DNA of 64,000 nt from an uncultured Lachnospiraceae bacterium (GTDB lineage Bacteria; Bacillota; Clostridia; Lachnospirales; Lachnospiraceae). The stretch spans positions 1 through 64,000 of the forward strand of contig CANOFW010000002.1 in the NCBI GenBank assembly GCA_947565425.1. Direction: 5' to 3'. Under the pieces are notes generated by a model. That model was not told the origin of the DNA, did not search any database, and was given only the letters and a program-made list of their open reading frames with translations. Of this stretch, positions 6,591 through 15,320 are shown in pieces; position 1 is the stretch's first letter, and each line of letters begins with the position of its first letter. Position numbers and translations under genes: made by a program.

Positions 6591-8942
6591 CTATTCAATA
6601 TTTGATGTTTCAGCGACAGAGATTTTCCGCAAGGGCAGCGCCGCTCCTGCCACTGCCGCAAGTACCGTCGCCGCTAGCACAGCAAGCGGATAGATAACAT
6701 ATACCTCCAGAGGCACAACGTCAAATTCAATACTATACGCGCCCATCATGTGAAAAATTGGCTCAATCGTCAGTTTTGACAAAGGCGTAGAAATTAAGGT
6801 GCCAATGACTATGGAAATCAACAGTACCATGCCGATACGCATAGACTGCCAGGCAACCAGACAAGCATTTCCAAACCCCAATGCTTTGAGCATGGCAATT
6901 TCCCCTTTTTCTTTGGTGATAAAACTTCTCACCATCAGCACGGCGACTAGAATATTGATACAAAGAATAATGCCCAAAATCAGGCTTTTTACGCCCTCAA
7001 GTTGTCCTGCAACGTCGCCTATCATATAACTGATATATTCTCCGACTTCATAGACGTCCGTCTCTTGAAACAGGCGCTTCAACAGCTTTTTCCGCTCACG
7101 AAACGTCTCACTATCTGGGTTATCCAGGTAACGAATCTGGATGCCGAAACTGCCTGCGGCATAATTATAATCAACATCATCCCCCTCATAAAAACGAATG
7201 CCCTCTCCGAGATTATTCATGCTCTGGTTGATTGCAGTCACCCGATATTCCCTTACCTCGCCGCCCATATCAATTTTGACCTTGTCGCCGATTTGAGCGC
7301 CGATTTTATCTGCCACCAGATAAGTAATCGCTACCTCGCCGTCATTTTCCGGCGGCGTTCCTTCCAGATAAGTATACTCATCCGCCCGCACTCCACCTTT
7401 GCCCTTAAATGCCAGAGAAGACATTTTCTTGTCGCCATGCGAAATGTAAAAACGGAACATAATTTCCTGAAATACATCCGCCCGAATCCCGTTGCGAAGG
7501 AGCGTGTCTTTTACCTCTTCCTGCTTTTTATCAATCATCTCCTCATTCGTTCCATCAGCGGAAAAGAGAAGTTCCTGAGAAATGACAAGATCGCAGTCCG
7601 CCATATTAAATAGAGGCAGCAGTTTATCGGACTGCAAGGTATTGATACTGTTTACCGGAATAATCACTAACAGCAGCCCCAACGTAAAAATCAGAATCAT
7701 GGAAAGATAACGCCTGACACTGCTCAAAACATCATTTACCGCCAGAAACGCCGCCGGCGTAAAATGCGACTTGCCCAAACGCAGCACTCCTTTGCGTTTG
7801 TAACGCTCGCCCATTTCACCATTGTGAATAGCAGCAATCGGAGAAAATTTCTTAATTTTGCGCGTGCACAGATAACAGAATCCCACGACTACCGCCGCCG
7901 TGCCTGCCGCGCAGATCACATTGAGAAACACCTGATTACGCCCGGAAATAATTATATTATTTGCTACGCTCTCAATCAGCAGATTTCCAAAAGGAAAACT
8001 GAGCATTAGCCCGAGTATCGCGCCCACCACGGAAATCGCAAAATATTTGAGGATATAGAGCCCGCGAATTTTACGGTTGGAAATCCCAATGGCTTTCATC
8101 ACACCAATCTCCCGAAACTCCTCGCTAACCGTAAAGTTAATCGTAAACTGCAAAATCACCATGGAAATCAGAATCAGGCAAACACTGACAATCAACACAA
8201 CTGCCGCAATCAACATATCCATGATATACATCATTTTCATCCCTGCACGGTCAACGCTCATTGTCGTCTTTACATTCAAATCTTCAAATTTTTCCGTGAA
8301 TGCATCGTCATCGGCATACAACATCAGAGAATAAAACTTTGTGCAAGTGTCGCTTTCAAAAAAGCGGCGGTCATTGTCACTGACAAGGAACCGTGTCATA
8401 CCCATCATAGAAGAGCCAAAAAGCGCGTCTTTGGTAAAACCTTTTAATGAAAATTCCTTTGTTCTGCCTTCAGAAGTTATCTGTATTTTGCTGCCTATAT
8501 GAAAATCATTTTGCACGGAATGAAAGATATCCGCAGAGATATATATTTCGCCGTCATTTATCCGGGTAATCTCCTGTTCATTCCCATCAAAGACCTTCGT
8601 GTCCCCAATTTCTGCAAGGACTACGGAGCTGGAATACTCAAACCGTTCCCCCTGCACATTAATATTCCTGGGATCAACCTGAACTAGTTCTGACACACAT
8701 AACTCATATTCATTCTTACGGGCAAACTCCTCCACACGTTCAGCTTCCTCTTCATAAGAGGTGGCGTACCAATAATCCGGCACATTGGCAATCTCAAAGT
8801 ATCTGTCAAGCGCTGTGGTGACCGTAACCATATTATTCACACTGCTTGCGGTAAACATCACACCGAGAATGACAAAAATCAATAAGATCGTGTTCATCGT
8901 TCTTTTACGTTTTAAATCTTTTTTTAGAATTCGTAAATACAT
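6591..8942 (-). CDS. FtsX-like ABC transporter permease
   Basis: A 783-residue permease with an N-terminal membrane segment (about 17-37) and a large extracytoplasmic domain (about 40-235). A first FtsX-like membrane cluster lies at about 235-360. A further membrane segment near 410-430 precedes a second extracytoplasmic domain (about 435-665), and a second FtsX cluster lies at about 665-775. The duplicated layout matches MacB/LolC-like permeases rather than the 10-segment BceB type. I chose the ATG at 8942 (AGGGG 7 bases upstream); a GTG directly before it would add one residue. It is the first gene of the operon permease-ATPase-regulator-kinase, an order less usual than regulators first. 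Its function as an envelope-stress or antimicrobial-peptide exporter is inferred from its linkage to the two-component genes. Confidence 0.9.
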   Translation of the reverse strand: MYLRILKKDLKRKRTMNTILLIFVILGVMFTASSVNNMVTVTTALDRYFEIANVPDYWYATSYEEEAERVEEFARKNEYELCVSELVQVDPRNINVQGERFEYSSSVVLAEIGDTKVFDGNEQEITRINDGEIYISADIFHSVQNDFHIGSKIQITSEGRTKEFSLKGFTKDALFGSSMMGMTRFLVSDNDRRFFESDTCTKFYSLMLYADDDAFTEKFEDLNVKTTMSVDRAGMKMMYIMDMLIAAVVLIVSVCLILISMVILQFTINFTVSEEFREIGVMKAIGISNRKIRGLYILKYFAISVVGAILGLMLSFPFGNLLIESVANNIIISGRNQVFLNVICAAGTAAVVVGFCYLCTRKIKKFSPIAAIHNGEMGERYKRKGVLRLGKSHFTPAAFLAVNDVLSSVRRYLSMILIFTLGLLLVIIPVNSINTLQSDKLLPLFNMADCDLVISQELLFSADGTNEEMIDKKQEEVKDTLLRNGIRADVFQEIMFRFYISHGDKKMSSLAFKGKGGVRADEYTYLEGTPPENDGEVAITYLVADKIGAQIGDKVKIDMGGEVREYRVTAINQSMNNLGEGIRFYEGDDVDYNYAAGSFGIQIRYLDNPDSETFRERKKLLKRLFQETDVYEVGEYISYMIGDVAGQLEGVKSLILGIILCINILVAVLMVRSFITKEKGEIAMLKALGFGNACLVAWQSMRIGMVLLISIVIGTLISTPLSKLTIEPIFHMMGAYSIEFDVVPLEVYVIYPLAVLAATVLAAVAGAALPLRKISVAETSNIE

Positions 8943-9037
8943 CACTTCGCCCCTTTCATTTTTATGGGCCTATGATAAAATAAAATATATTAAAAAATCC
9001 TTAAATCTTGCATACTGTTTAAATGGGGTTGGTGCTG

Positions 9038-9250
9038 ATGATAACATGGTCCGAATTGTTTACCTTTGTCATTATGCTTTGTGCAGTTATAACTCTTGTA
9101 ACCAATAACAAGCGCAAAAAAACCTTGGTAAACTCTGAATTTACCAAGGTTAAATGCGGAAGATGGGACTTGAACCCACACGTCTATACAGACACAAGAT
9201 CCTTAGTCTTGCCTGTCTGCCAATTCCAGCACTTCCGCAGACAACTGTAA
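9038..9250 (+). CDS. Possible small toxin-like ORF running antisense through the tRNA gene
   Basis: The frame starts MITWSELFTFVIMLC, a short hydrophobic helix followed by the basic run NNKRKK. This resembles the 30-residue holin-like or type I toxin peptides common in Clostridia. The frame then continues without a stop through the tRNA terminator hairpin and the antisense of tRNA-Leu. Residues beyond about 40 are therefore unlikely to be meaningful. The ribosome binding site (GGGG, 9 bases upstream) is poor. It is either a decayed toxin gene or a chance frame. Confidence 0.25.
   Translation: MITWSELFTFVIMLCAVITLVTNNKRKKTLVNSEFTKVKCGRWDLNPHVYTDTRSLVLPVCQFQHFRRQL
9116..9151 (-). terminator. 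Intrinsic terminator of tRNA-Leu(AAG)
   Basis: On the minus strand, a perfect 12-bp stem (AACCTTGGTAAA and its complement) with a 7-base loop is followed by a run of seven or more T. It begins 4 bases after the tRNA 3' end. Confidence 0.9.
9155..9238 (-). tRNA. tRNA-Leu (anticodon AAG)
   Basis: Class II tRNA on the minus strand. Acceptor GCGGAAG pairs with CTTCCGC. Anticodon stem CAAGA/TCTTG encloses loop CTAAGGA, giving anticodon AAG. The T-arm contains GGTTCAAGTCC. The CCA end is not encoded, unlike the tRNA-Leu at 151. A34 in a leucine tRNA implies deamination to inosine by TadA for decoding CUU/CUC/CUA. Most bacteria use GAG here, so this is notable. It has its own promoter (9280-9308) and terminator. 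Confidence 0.92.
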
Positions 9251-9279
9251 TGTTGTCATCTCATCTTGACGACTTAAAA

Positions 9280-9308
9280 ATAGTAACAAATCTCGACGAA
9301 AATGTCAA
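9280..9308 (-). promoter_or_regulatory. Promoter of tRNA-Leu(AAG)
   Basis: On the minus strand, TTGACA (9303-9308), a 17-bp spacer and TACTAT (9280-9285), about 40 bp ahead of the tRNA 5' end. Confidence 0.7.
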
Positions 9309-9372
9309 TAAGAAATTCTAAAATTTTTTAAAAATTTGTAACAGTTCCCTGCGTCTATCATTTTAGGCACTC

Positions 9373-10851
9373 TCAGCATTTACGAATAATAAATAAATAA
9401 TAATTTTCTTTCTCATCCATGCTGTATTCGCGCAAAAGCGTAAACTCTTTCTGAAGACGGATCTGTTTTTTTACAAAATTCATCTCATTGGAATACATAA
9501 TAATTTGCCCGTGAGCTGCCAATACCTTGCTCGCTTTTTCAAAAAAAGCCGCATAAAGCGCGTCCTGCTCACTTTTACTCTTTTTCCCGCGCTCCGGCAT
9601 ATCCGTAATAATCTCATCAAATGTGTATTTATGCGTAAATTCAAAGAAATCTCGGTTGATATAATAGACTTCCCTGCCGGCAAGCTTTGTATTCTCCTTC
9701 GCCTTGGCAATGGCTTCCCCAAAAATGTCAACCCCATACATCACCTTTGCCGGGCACACCCGCTCACGCTCAATCAACATAGTACCCACACCGCAAAATG
9801 GATCTAAAATCTGCGCATCTTCCTGCATATAAGGTCTCGCCAAGCGGACAATTAATGCCGCCTGCTGTGGACGTATGGAGGAGGCCACGGTATATTTACG
9901 ATAGGAAAAACGGTTTTCTTTAAACGTGTATAGCTTTAACAATGGTAAAAACTGCCCATCTTGATTCTGTGCCAAACGTATTTCCACCTCATAATCAGAA
10001 GGAGAATTCTTTAGCTTCCCTGCGGTCTCCTGCTCCAACGCATAACCACACTTCTTTATAAATGCACCGCGCTGCTCTAACGAGCTATTGCCTTGCAATC
10101 CCAGGCGAAAATAGAACGTGTCCTCTGTTTTATGCGCTTTATACAACAATTCCAGCAAATTAGACGCTGCTAGCGCCCTCGCCGCCTCTTTGGGATCTGC
10201 TGGGACTTTTCTTATATTCAATGGCAACAACAATTCCCGGTAAGTCGGAATACGCAAAATAGGTCTAAGATGGCTAGTCTTTACGCGCACGCCACTTTTT
10301 AAGATAGTCACCCTCCCCTCTTCTATCTGTTCTGCCGTTATCTGCTGATATTTTTTGCCAGTCGTGAGAATGACCTCCCAGGTGTGCTCATATCCCTGAA
10401 AACAATGTTTCCTGTGGACAACATTTTTCTCTGCCAGCTTGCGCAGTGACAAAAGCTCCTCGCGAATATGCTTCTCTTCTTCCTCTGTGGGATGGTATTG
10501 CTCTAGCTGTATTAGGCGCTGCTCTAGCTGTGTTTGCAATGCAGAGCAGTCTAACTCCATCAATGCCTTGAGATAATCGCTCTTTACAAATAGCTGCCGC
10601 TCCCTCTCATAAGCATGATACAATATGACTGCATGCTCGTCCTGCCCAAGCTTGCCGAGGATTAATGCCGTGTTTTTACGAACCTTAGGTTCCGAGTTTT
10701 GCAAAAGCTCCATAAAAAGACTGTAATCTCCTGCAAGGAGTTCCAAAAGTTCCCGCTTTGATTCTTCGTTTTGCAATTGCTGTTTTAACTCAATGAGATT
10801 CTTGCGCAGTTCCAACCCCATTTGCAAACATTCATACTGTTTTTTCATCAT
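9373..10851 (-). CDS. HEAT-repeat plus THUMP-like SAM-dependent methyltransferase
   Basis: A 492-residue cytoplasmic protein. The N-terminal third (about 1-145) is helical and charged with HEAT-like units (EPKVRKNTALILGKLG). A middle region (about 150-310) precedes a Rossmann methyltransferase with motif I DPFCGVGTMLIE near residue 355 and the acidic VDIF. The segment ASSIRPQQAALIVRLARP just before motif I is typical of the UPF0020/Trm11/RlmKL group that modifies tRNA or rRNA guanosines. The catalytic NPPY/DPPY motif IV is replaced by TDMPER, which is odd. The start ATG has GGAG 6 bases upstream. The RNA target is not predictable. It lies just downstream of the lyase gene without an obvious terminator between them. 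Confidence 0.75.
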   Translation of the reverse strand: MMKKQYECLQMGLELRKNLIELKQQLQNEESKRELLELLAGDYSLFMELLQNSEPKVRKNTALILGKLGQDEHAVILYHAYERERQLFVKSDYLKALMELDCSALQTQLEQRLIQLEQYHPTEEEEKHIREELLSLRKLAEKNVVHRKHCFQGYEHTWEVILTTGKKYQQITAEQIEEGRVTILKSGVRVKTSHLRPILRIPTYRELLLPLNIRKVPADPKEAARALAASNLLELLYKAHKTEDTFYFRLGLQGNSSLEQRGAFIKKCGYALEQETAGKLKNSPSDYEVEIRLAQNQDGQFLPLLKLYTFKENRFSYRKYTVASSIRPQQAALIVRLARPYMQEDAQILDPFCGVGTMLIERERVCPAKVMYGVDIFGEAIAKAKENTKLAGREVYYINRDFFEFTHKYTFDEIITDMPERGKKSKSEQDALYAAFFEKASKVLAAHGQIIMYSNEMNFVKKQIRLQKEFTLLREYSMDEKENYYLFIIRKC

Positions 10852-10901
10852 ATTTTACTCCTGTCATTCACCACCCTCCACAGTAGTGATATGTTTGTTA
10901 T

Positions 10902-13562
10902 TTATTTCTTCACTTTGACCGCAACCGTCTTGGAATATGTACCAAATACACGCTTTCCATTTACCATTTTATATGGGCGCGCCTTCATGTAATATTTTCC
11001 CTTCTTTATGCTTGCCTTTACGGTTACATTTCCCGCCGCTGCTTTCTTGACAGTCTTTACCACTTTAAATCCTTTGGATTTGCTCTTTGAGGCGTAAATC
11101 ACATACCCGGAAGCTGCCGGTACTTTCTTCCAGGAAATCTTCACTTTCCCCTTTTTTAATGCCTTTACTGAAATTTTAGGCTTTGCCAGCACTATAAACT
11201 TCGCATACTTTCGGCTCAAGGCACTGTTATAGGCTGCCTTGCTCCCTTTCGCCACAACCTTATAATAATATGTCCTTCCCGCCTTTACACTTTTATCTGT
11301 AAAAGAAGTTCCTGTTACGGTTGCAATTCTCTTATAACCGGATGAGACTCTACCAGAGCGATAAATATCATAGCCTTTTGCACCGTTGACTTTGCCAAAT
11401 GATACCTTCACATAGCAATTTGTGGCAAGCTGCGAGGCCGTTACTTTCGCAGTTTCCTTTAAACGAACAGGCTGTTGTGGCGCTGGATTTTCCGGTTTTT
11501 CTGGATTTTCTGGATTCTGCGTGTCTCCAGGCTTCTTTGGCTTTACCACTTCCACCTGCGGCTGCTTGGGCAGCTCATATCCAGTGCCCAAGAAAAAGCT
11601 CGTGTGCGCCGGCTGATTATAGCCCACATTCTGCGTTGCAATCTGCACCCGATACTGCGTATCATGCATCAAGGTAGCCAACCGATACTCTGTGGGAAAG
11701 GTCGTGTGATACAATCTGAGATAAGTGCCGTCCTGCGCCGGCCAGATGACCTCTTCCCGCCAATCTCCCAACAAATCTGCCGCCAGGGAACAATTTGACT
11801 TTGTTCCATTAATATATGTCACATCATAGGGCGCCGTAAATATACGTCCCTTACCATAGCCGTCAATCATTGTCCGTTCCATGACTTCTTGCTCTAAATC
11901 TCCGTCCCAGTAGATGGTGAAATTCTGCATCCATTTCGTAATGGAACTCCAAGTACCAATGACCTCCCCTTTACTATTCCACAAGTCATCACTCATGGAA
12001 GCGGAATACTCCGCACCTGGATTATCCGCGCTGAAATTCCCGGCAATCGCACGTCCTGTATCCCCGTCCGCTGTATAACGAAAAAGAAATTCTCCATTGG
12101 AGGCTTTGCGCAACGCGGCGCCATAAGGCTTCTCTTCAAAACAGCTAAAAATTTCAAGTCCTGGGCTTTCCGGGTCAAAGTCTCCCACATGGATAGCGTC
12201 TCCGTGTCCCAGTTGGTTAGAATAAAGCCCCGTCCCATCATGGTCTATCGTGCAGGCGCCAAAGACAATCTCATCAAAACCATCCGCATCCACATCCGCC
12301 ACGGCGAGATTGTGATTTCCTTGCCCGGCAAACGTCTCATTTCCCTCCTCCTTGGTATCAAAGAACCACCGTTTCTGAAACTTCTTATCTACAATATCAT
12401 AAGCCGCCATGCCAAAATTCTCGTAATAACCGCGACTCACAAGCGCGCTTGGCTTTCTGCCATCCAGATAAGCCACTGCCGCCAGATAACGCTCGCTGCG
12501 GTTGCCAAAATCGTCTCCCCAATACTCCTTATTGAGCACGCCCGGCGTGCCATGAATGCCGCGCCCTGGCTCATAATCAATCGTATCTAACGCTTTGCCT
12601 GTCCGACCGTCAAAGAGCGTCAGATATTCCGGCCCTTGCAAAATAACTCCTGCCAGGCTGCGCCAGTCCTTACCAGCCTGCCCAATTACATTTCCTGCAC
12701 CATCTGTAGTGCCGTCTGCTGTCTTACAGATCACCTCCGCATAACCGTCCCCGTCAAAATCATAGACCAGAAATGGCGTATAATGCGCACCGGCACGGAT
12801 GTTGACCCCCAAATCGATGCGCCATAATTTCCCGCCGTCCAGCTCATAGGCGTCCAGATAGACATTCCCCCGGTAGCCATCCGCCATATTATCGCCGGAA
12901 TTTGATGGCATCCACTTTAAAATTATCTCATACTCGCCATCTCCGTCCACATCCCCACAAGCGGCGTCGTTGGGAAAATAATCGTACTCCTTACCATCCG
13001 GCGTCACGCCCGGCGCAGGCTTATCCAGCGGAATATTTAAGTAATTATCTTTCCACACTGAAATAGTTTCACTCTGTTCCTCCTCTTGCCCATTTTGCAA
13101 AGTATGCAGCACATATTGAGACTTTGTTTCTCCAGAAGCATCTAAGTAATTGGTACTTCCCGTGATGGGAGACGCTGTAATCTTTTGCCCATCCCTATAA
13201 ATATCAAAAGCTGTGCCCGCATCGTCCGTCCCCAAAAAACGCCAGGACAGATACACACCATCTTTTGTCTGAATTGCCACTATGCCTCTGTCTAAAGCTT
13301 CCACCTGTCTTTTGACGCCCGCATTTTCCTTATCTTCCCCTTCTACTACCTGCAATTCTAAGGGAGACATGTTTGACTCCACACCAGTTCCGCGAACTTC
13401 TTTCGCCTGCACTGTCTCTAATTCCGACGGCATCATCATTATTCCGGCAGCCACTGCCACGCACAAAACGCCTGTCACAAAACGCCGGCTGCTCTGCCTA
13501 AAACGTCTCCTGCTCTGTTCGCTGATACGCCCTGCATTGTTAGTCCTACATCTTCTCTTCAT
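10902..13562 (-). CDS. Secreted rhamnogalacturonan lyase, PL11 family, with fn3-like tail
   Basis: An 886-residue exported enzyme. The start is set at the ATG at 13562 (MKRRCRTNN), which opens an arginine-rich signal peptide with a hydrophobic core ending VQA. The body (about 70-660) is a PL11-type beta-propeller. It starts with RGIVAIQTKDGVYLSWR, carries many Asp-rich calcium loops (DVDGDGEYE, DFDGDGYAE, DVDADGFDE) and ends with a Q...Y.QPPH-like NQPAHTSFFLG motif. PL11 enzymes cleave the rhamnogalacturonan I backbone of pectin by beta-elimination, releasing unsaturated rhamnose-galacturonate oligomers. After a Pro/Glu-rich linker (PENPEKPENP) come two or three fn3-like lysine-rich units. 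No sortase motif is visible. It is divergent from the amino-acid importer. The ribosome binding site is weak. Confidence 0.9.
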   Translation of the reverse strand: MKRRCRTNNAGRISEQSRRRFRQSSRRFVTGVLCVAVAAGIMMMPSELETVQAKEVRGTGVESNMSPLELQVVEGEDKENAGVKRQVEALDRGIVAIQTKDGVYLSWRFLGTDDAGTAFDIYRDGQKITASPITGSTNYLDASGETKSQYVLHTLQNGQEEEQSETISVWKDNYLNIPLDKPAPGVTPDGKEYDYFPNDAACGDVDGDGEYEIILKWMPSNSGDNMADGYRGNVYLDAYELDGGKLWRIDLGVNIRAGAHYTPFLVYDFDGDGYAEVICKTADGTTDGAGNVIGQAGKDWRSLAGVILQGPEYLTLFDGRTGKALDTIDYEPGRGIHGTPGVLNKEYWGDDFGNRSERYLAAVAYLDGRKPSALVSRGYYENFGMAAYDIVDKKFQKRWFFDTKEEGNETFAGQGNHNLAVADVDADGFDEIVFGACTIDHDGTGLYSNQLGHGDAIHVGDFDPESPGLEIFSCFEEKPYGAALRKASNGEFLFRYTADGDTGRAIAGNFSADNPGAEYSASMSDDLWNSKGEVIGTWSSITKWMQNFTIYWDGDLEQEVMERTMIDGYGKGRIFTAPYDVTYINGTKSNCSLAADLLGDWREEVIWPAQDGTYLRLYHTTFPTEYRLATLMHDTQYRVQIATQNVGYNQPAHTSFFLGTGYELPKQPQVEVVKPKKPGDTQNPENPEKPENPAPQQPVRLKETAKVTASQLATNCYVKVSFGKVNGAKGYDIYRSGRVSSGYKRIATVTGTSFTDKSVKAGRTYYYKVVAKGSKAAYNSALSRKYAKFIVLAKPKISVKALKKGKVKISWKKVPAASGYVIYASKSKSKGFKVVKTVKKAAAGNVTVKASIKKGKYYMKARPYKMVNGKRVFGTYSKTVAVKVKK

Positions 13563-13672
13563 AACTTTTCCGCATCCCTTCTTAAAACTAAATAATTTCT
13601 TCCATTCTAAAGTATTTTTTCCATTATAACCCAAACGCCCTTTTTTATCCATATCATTTTTCGATGTTGCTC

Positions 13673-13704
13673 TTGACTTTAATATGCTAACTTGTTAGTA
13701 TATT
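13673..13704 (+). promoter_or_regulatory. Promoter with overlapping palindromic operator for the amino-acid importer
   Basis: TTGACT (13673-13678), a 17-bp spacer and TAGTAT (13696-13701). An 11-bp inverted repeat (13681-13691 and 13694-13704, one mismatch, centre TT) covers the spacer and the -10 box, exactly where a dimeric repressor would block RNA polymerase. The regulator is unknown. The gene start is about 45 bases downstream. Confidence 0.65.
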
Positions 13705-13749
13705 GGCGTAGGTCTTAAATATACCATAAGAAAGGGAGATTTATTTACT

Positions 13750-14553
13750 ATGAAGAAGATACTTGTACTTATGCTTGCATCCATCATGGCATTGTCCTTG
13801 GCTGCATGCGGCAAAACTGACTCTGAGACATCCGGCAATGCCAAGGATAGCGATCTAGCTTATGTGAAGGACAAAGGTACTTTGGTCGTTGGCATTACCG
13901 ATTTCGAGCCAATGGATTACAAAGATGAAAACGGCGAGTGGATTGGCTTCGATGCAGATATGGCAAAAGCATTTGCCAAAAGCCTTGGCGTAACTGCTGA
14001 ATTCGTAGAAATTGATTGGGACAACAAAATTATGGAATTAGACGGCAAGACCATCGACTGTGTATGGAACGGCATGACCCTGACTGACGAAGTGACAAGC
14101 TCCATGGCATGTTCCAATGCCTATTGCAATAATGCACAGATTGTCATCGTACCCAAAGACAAAGCCGACCAGTACCAGGACACAAACAGCCTGTCTGATT
14201 TGACGTTCGCTGTAGAAGCAGGAAGCGCCGGTGAAGAACAGGTATCCGCGCTCGATTTAAATTATACGGCAGTAAAAGCGCAGGCAGACGCCCTGATGGA
14301 AGTGGCAGCCGGAACCTCTGACGCCGCAGTTATTGATTCCCTGATGGCAGCCGCTATGGTAGGAGAAGGAACCAGCTACGCCGACCTTACATACACAGTT
14401 GGTCTTAACAGTGAAGAATACGGCGTTGGTTTTCGCAAAGGCTCCGATCTGGCGAAAGCGCTCAATGACTTCTTCGCTTCCAGTTACAAAGACGGAAGCA
14501 TGACAGAATGTGCAGAAAAATATGGTGTACAGGCTGCAATTATTGAGCAGTAA
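13750..14553 (+). CDS. Amino-acid ABC transporter substrate-binding lipoprotein
   Basis: A 267-residue lipoprotein with the lipobox LAAC (lipidated Cys about 20). A family 3 solute-binding fold follows: GTLVVGITDFEPMDYKDENG (about 44-63), IGFDADMAKAFAKSLG and WNGMTLTDE. These are typical of polar amino acid binders of the HisJ/GlnH/cystine class. The ribosome binding site AAGGGAG precedes the start. It is first in a three-gene plus-strand operon with permease and ATPase. The exact amino acid cannot be read from the sequence; cystine or another polar amino acid is plausible. The promoter carries a palindromic operator, so expression is probably nutrient-repressed. Confidence 0.93.
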   Translation: MKKILVLMLASIMALSLAACGKTDSETSGNAKDSDLAYVKDKGTLVVGITDFEPMDYKDENGEWIGFDADMAKAFAKSLGVTAEFVEIDWDNKIMELDGKTIDCVWNGMTLTDEVTSSMACSNAYCNNAQIVIVPKDKADQYQDTNSLSDLTFAVEAGSAGEEQVSALDLNYTAVKAQADALMEVAAGTSDAAVIDSLMAAAMVGEGTSYADLTYTVGLNSEEYGVGFRKGSDLAKALNDFFASSYKDGSMTECAEKYGVQAAIIEQ

Positions 14554-14621
14554 TTTCCTATATCAAAAAACCCATGGGAGGCAGATACCCTCGCGGGGAT
14601 AAATGAAACACAGGAGCGCGT

Positions 14622-15308
14622 ATGGAACAGATTTTAGAGCAACTTCCTATTGTCTTGAAAGCATTGAACGTTGGCTTTCTACAGACCTTAAAGCTTTTCT
14701 TTGTCACGCTTATCGGCGCTTTTCCGCTGGGATTGGTTATTGCCTTTGGCTCAATGTCCCGCTTTAAGCCGCTGAGCTATTTCACGAAATTCATAGTCTT
14801 GATTGTCAGGGGAACGCCCCTGATGATCCAGCTTTTAATCATTTACTATTTCCCGGGCCTTGTGCTGCACAACCCGGTCTGGGGCGGCGGTGAGACCGGG
14901 CGGTTTTTTGCCGCTTCCGTCTCCTTCATCCTCAACTATGCCTGCTATTTCTCGGAGATTTACCGCGGCGGCATCCAGGGCGTGCCGGCCGGACAGCAAG
15001 AGGCCGGGCTGGTACTGGGCATGACAAAAGGGCAGATTTTCCTTAAAATCACGCTGCTTCAGATGATTAAACGCATCGTACCGCCGATGTCCAACGAGAT
15101 TATCACACTCGTAAAGGACACCTCCCTGGCCCGCATTATCGCTCTGCAAGAAATTATTTGGGCAGGACAGGCGTTTATGAAAGGCTCCCAGGGCATATCC
15201 GGCGAGATTTGGCCGATGTTTTTCACCGCAGTGTATTATCTGCTCTGGAACGGCATTCTAACAGTCCTTCTTGGACGTTTGGAAAAGAAACTGGATTATT
15301 TTAAATAG
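14622..15308 (+). CDS. Amino-acid ABC transporter permease
   Basis: A 228-residue inner-membrane permease of the HisM/GlnP type. About five hydrophobic segments are seen, with the family motif IVRGTPLMIQLLIIYY near residue 65 and the EAA loop region GVPAGQQEAGLVLGMTKGQ (about 121-139), which docks on the ATPase. AGGAG lies 5 bases upstream of the start. It would form the membrane channel for the binding protein encoded 68 bases upstream; a single permease gene implies a homodimer. It is followed 12 bases later by its ATPase. Confidence 0.94.
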   Translation: MEQILEQLPIVLKALNVGFLQTLKLFFVTLIGAFPLGLVIAFGSMSRFKPLSYFTKFIVLIVRGTPLMIQLLIIYYFPGLVLHNPVWGGGETGRFFAASVSFILNYACYFSEIYRGGIQGVPAGQQEAGLVLGMTKGQIFLKITLLQMIKRIVPPMSNEIITLVKDTSLARIIALQEIIWAGQAFMKGSQGISGEIWPMFFTAVYYLLWNGILTVLLGRLEKKLDYFK

Positions 15309-15320
15309 AGGAGGAAAAGC

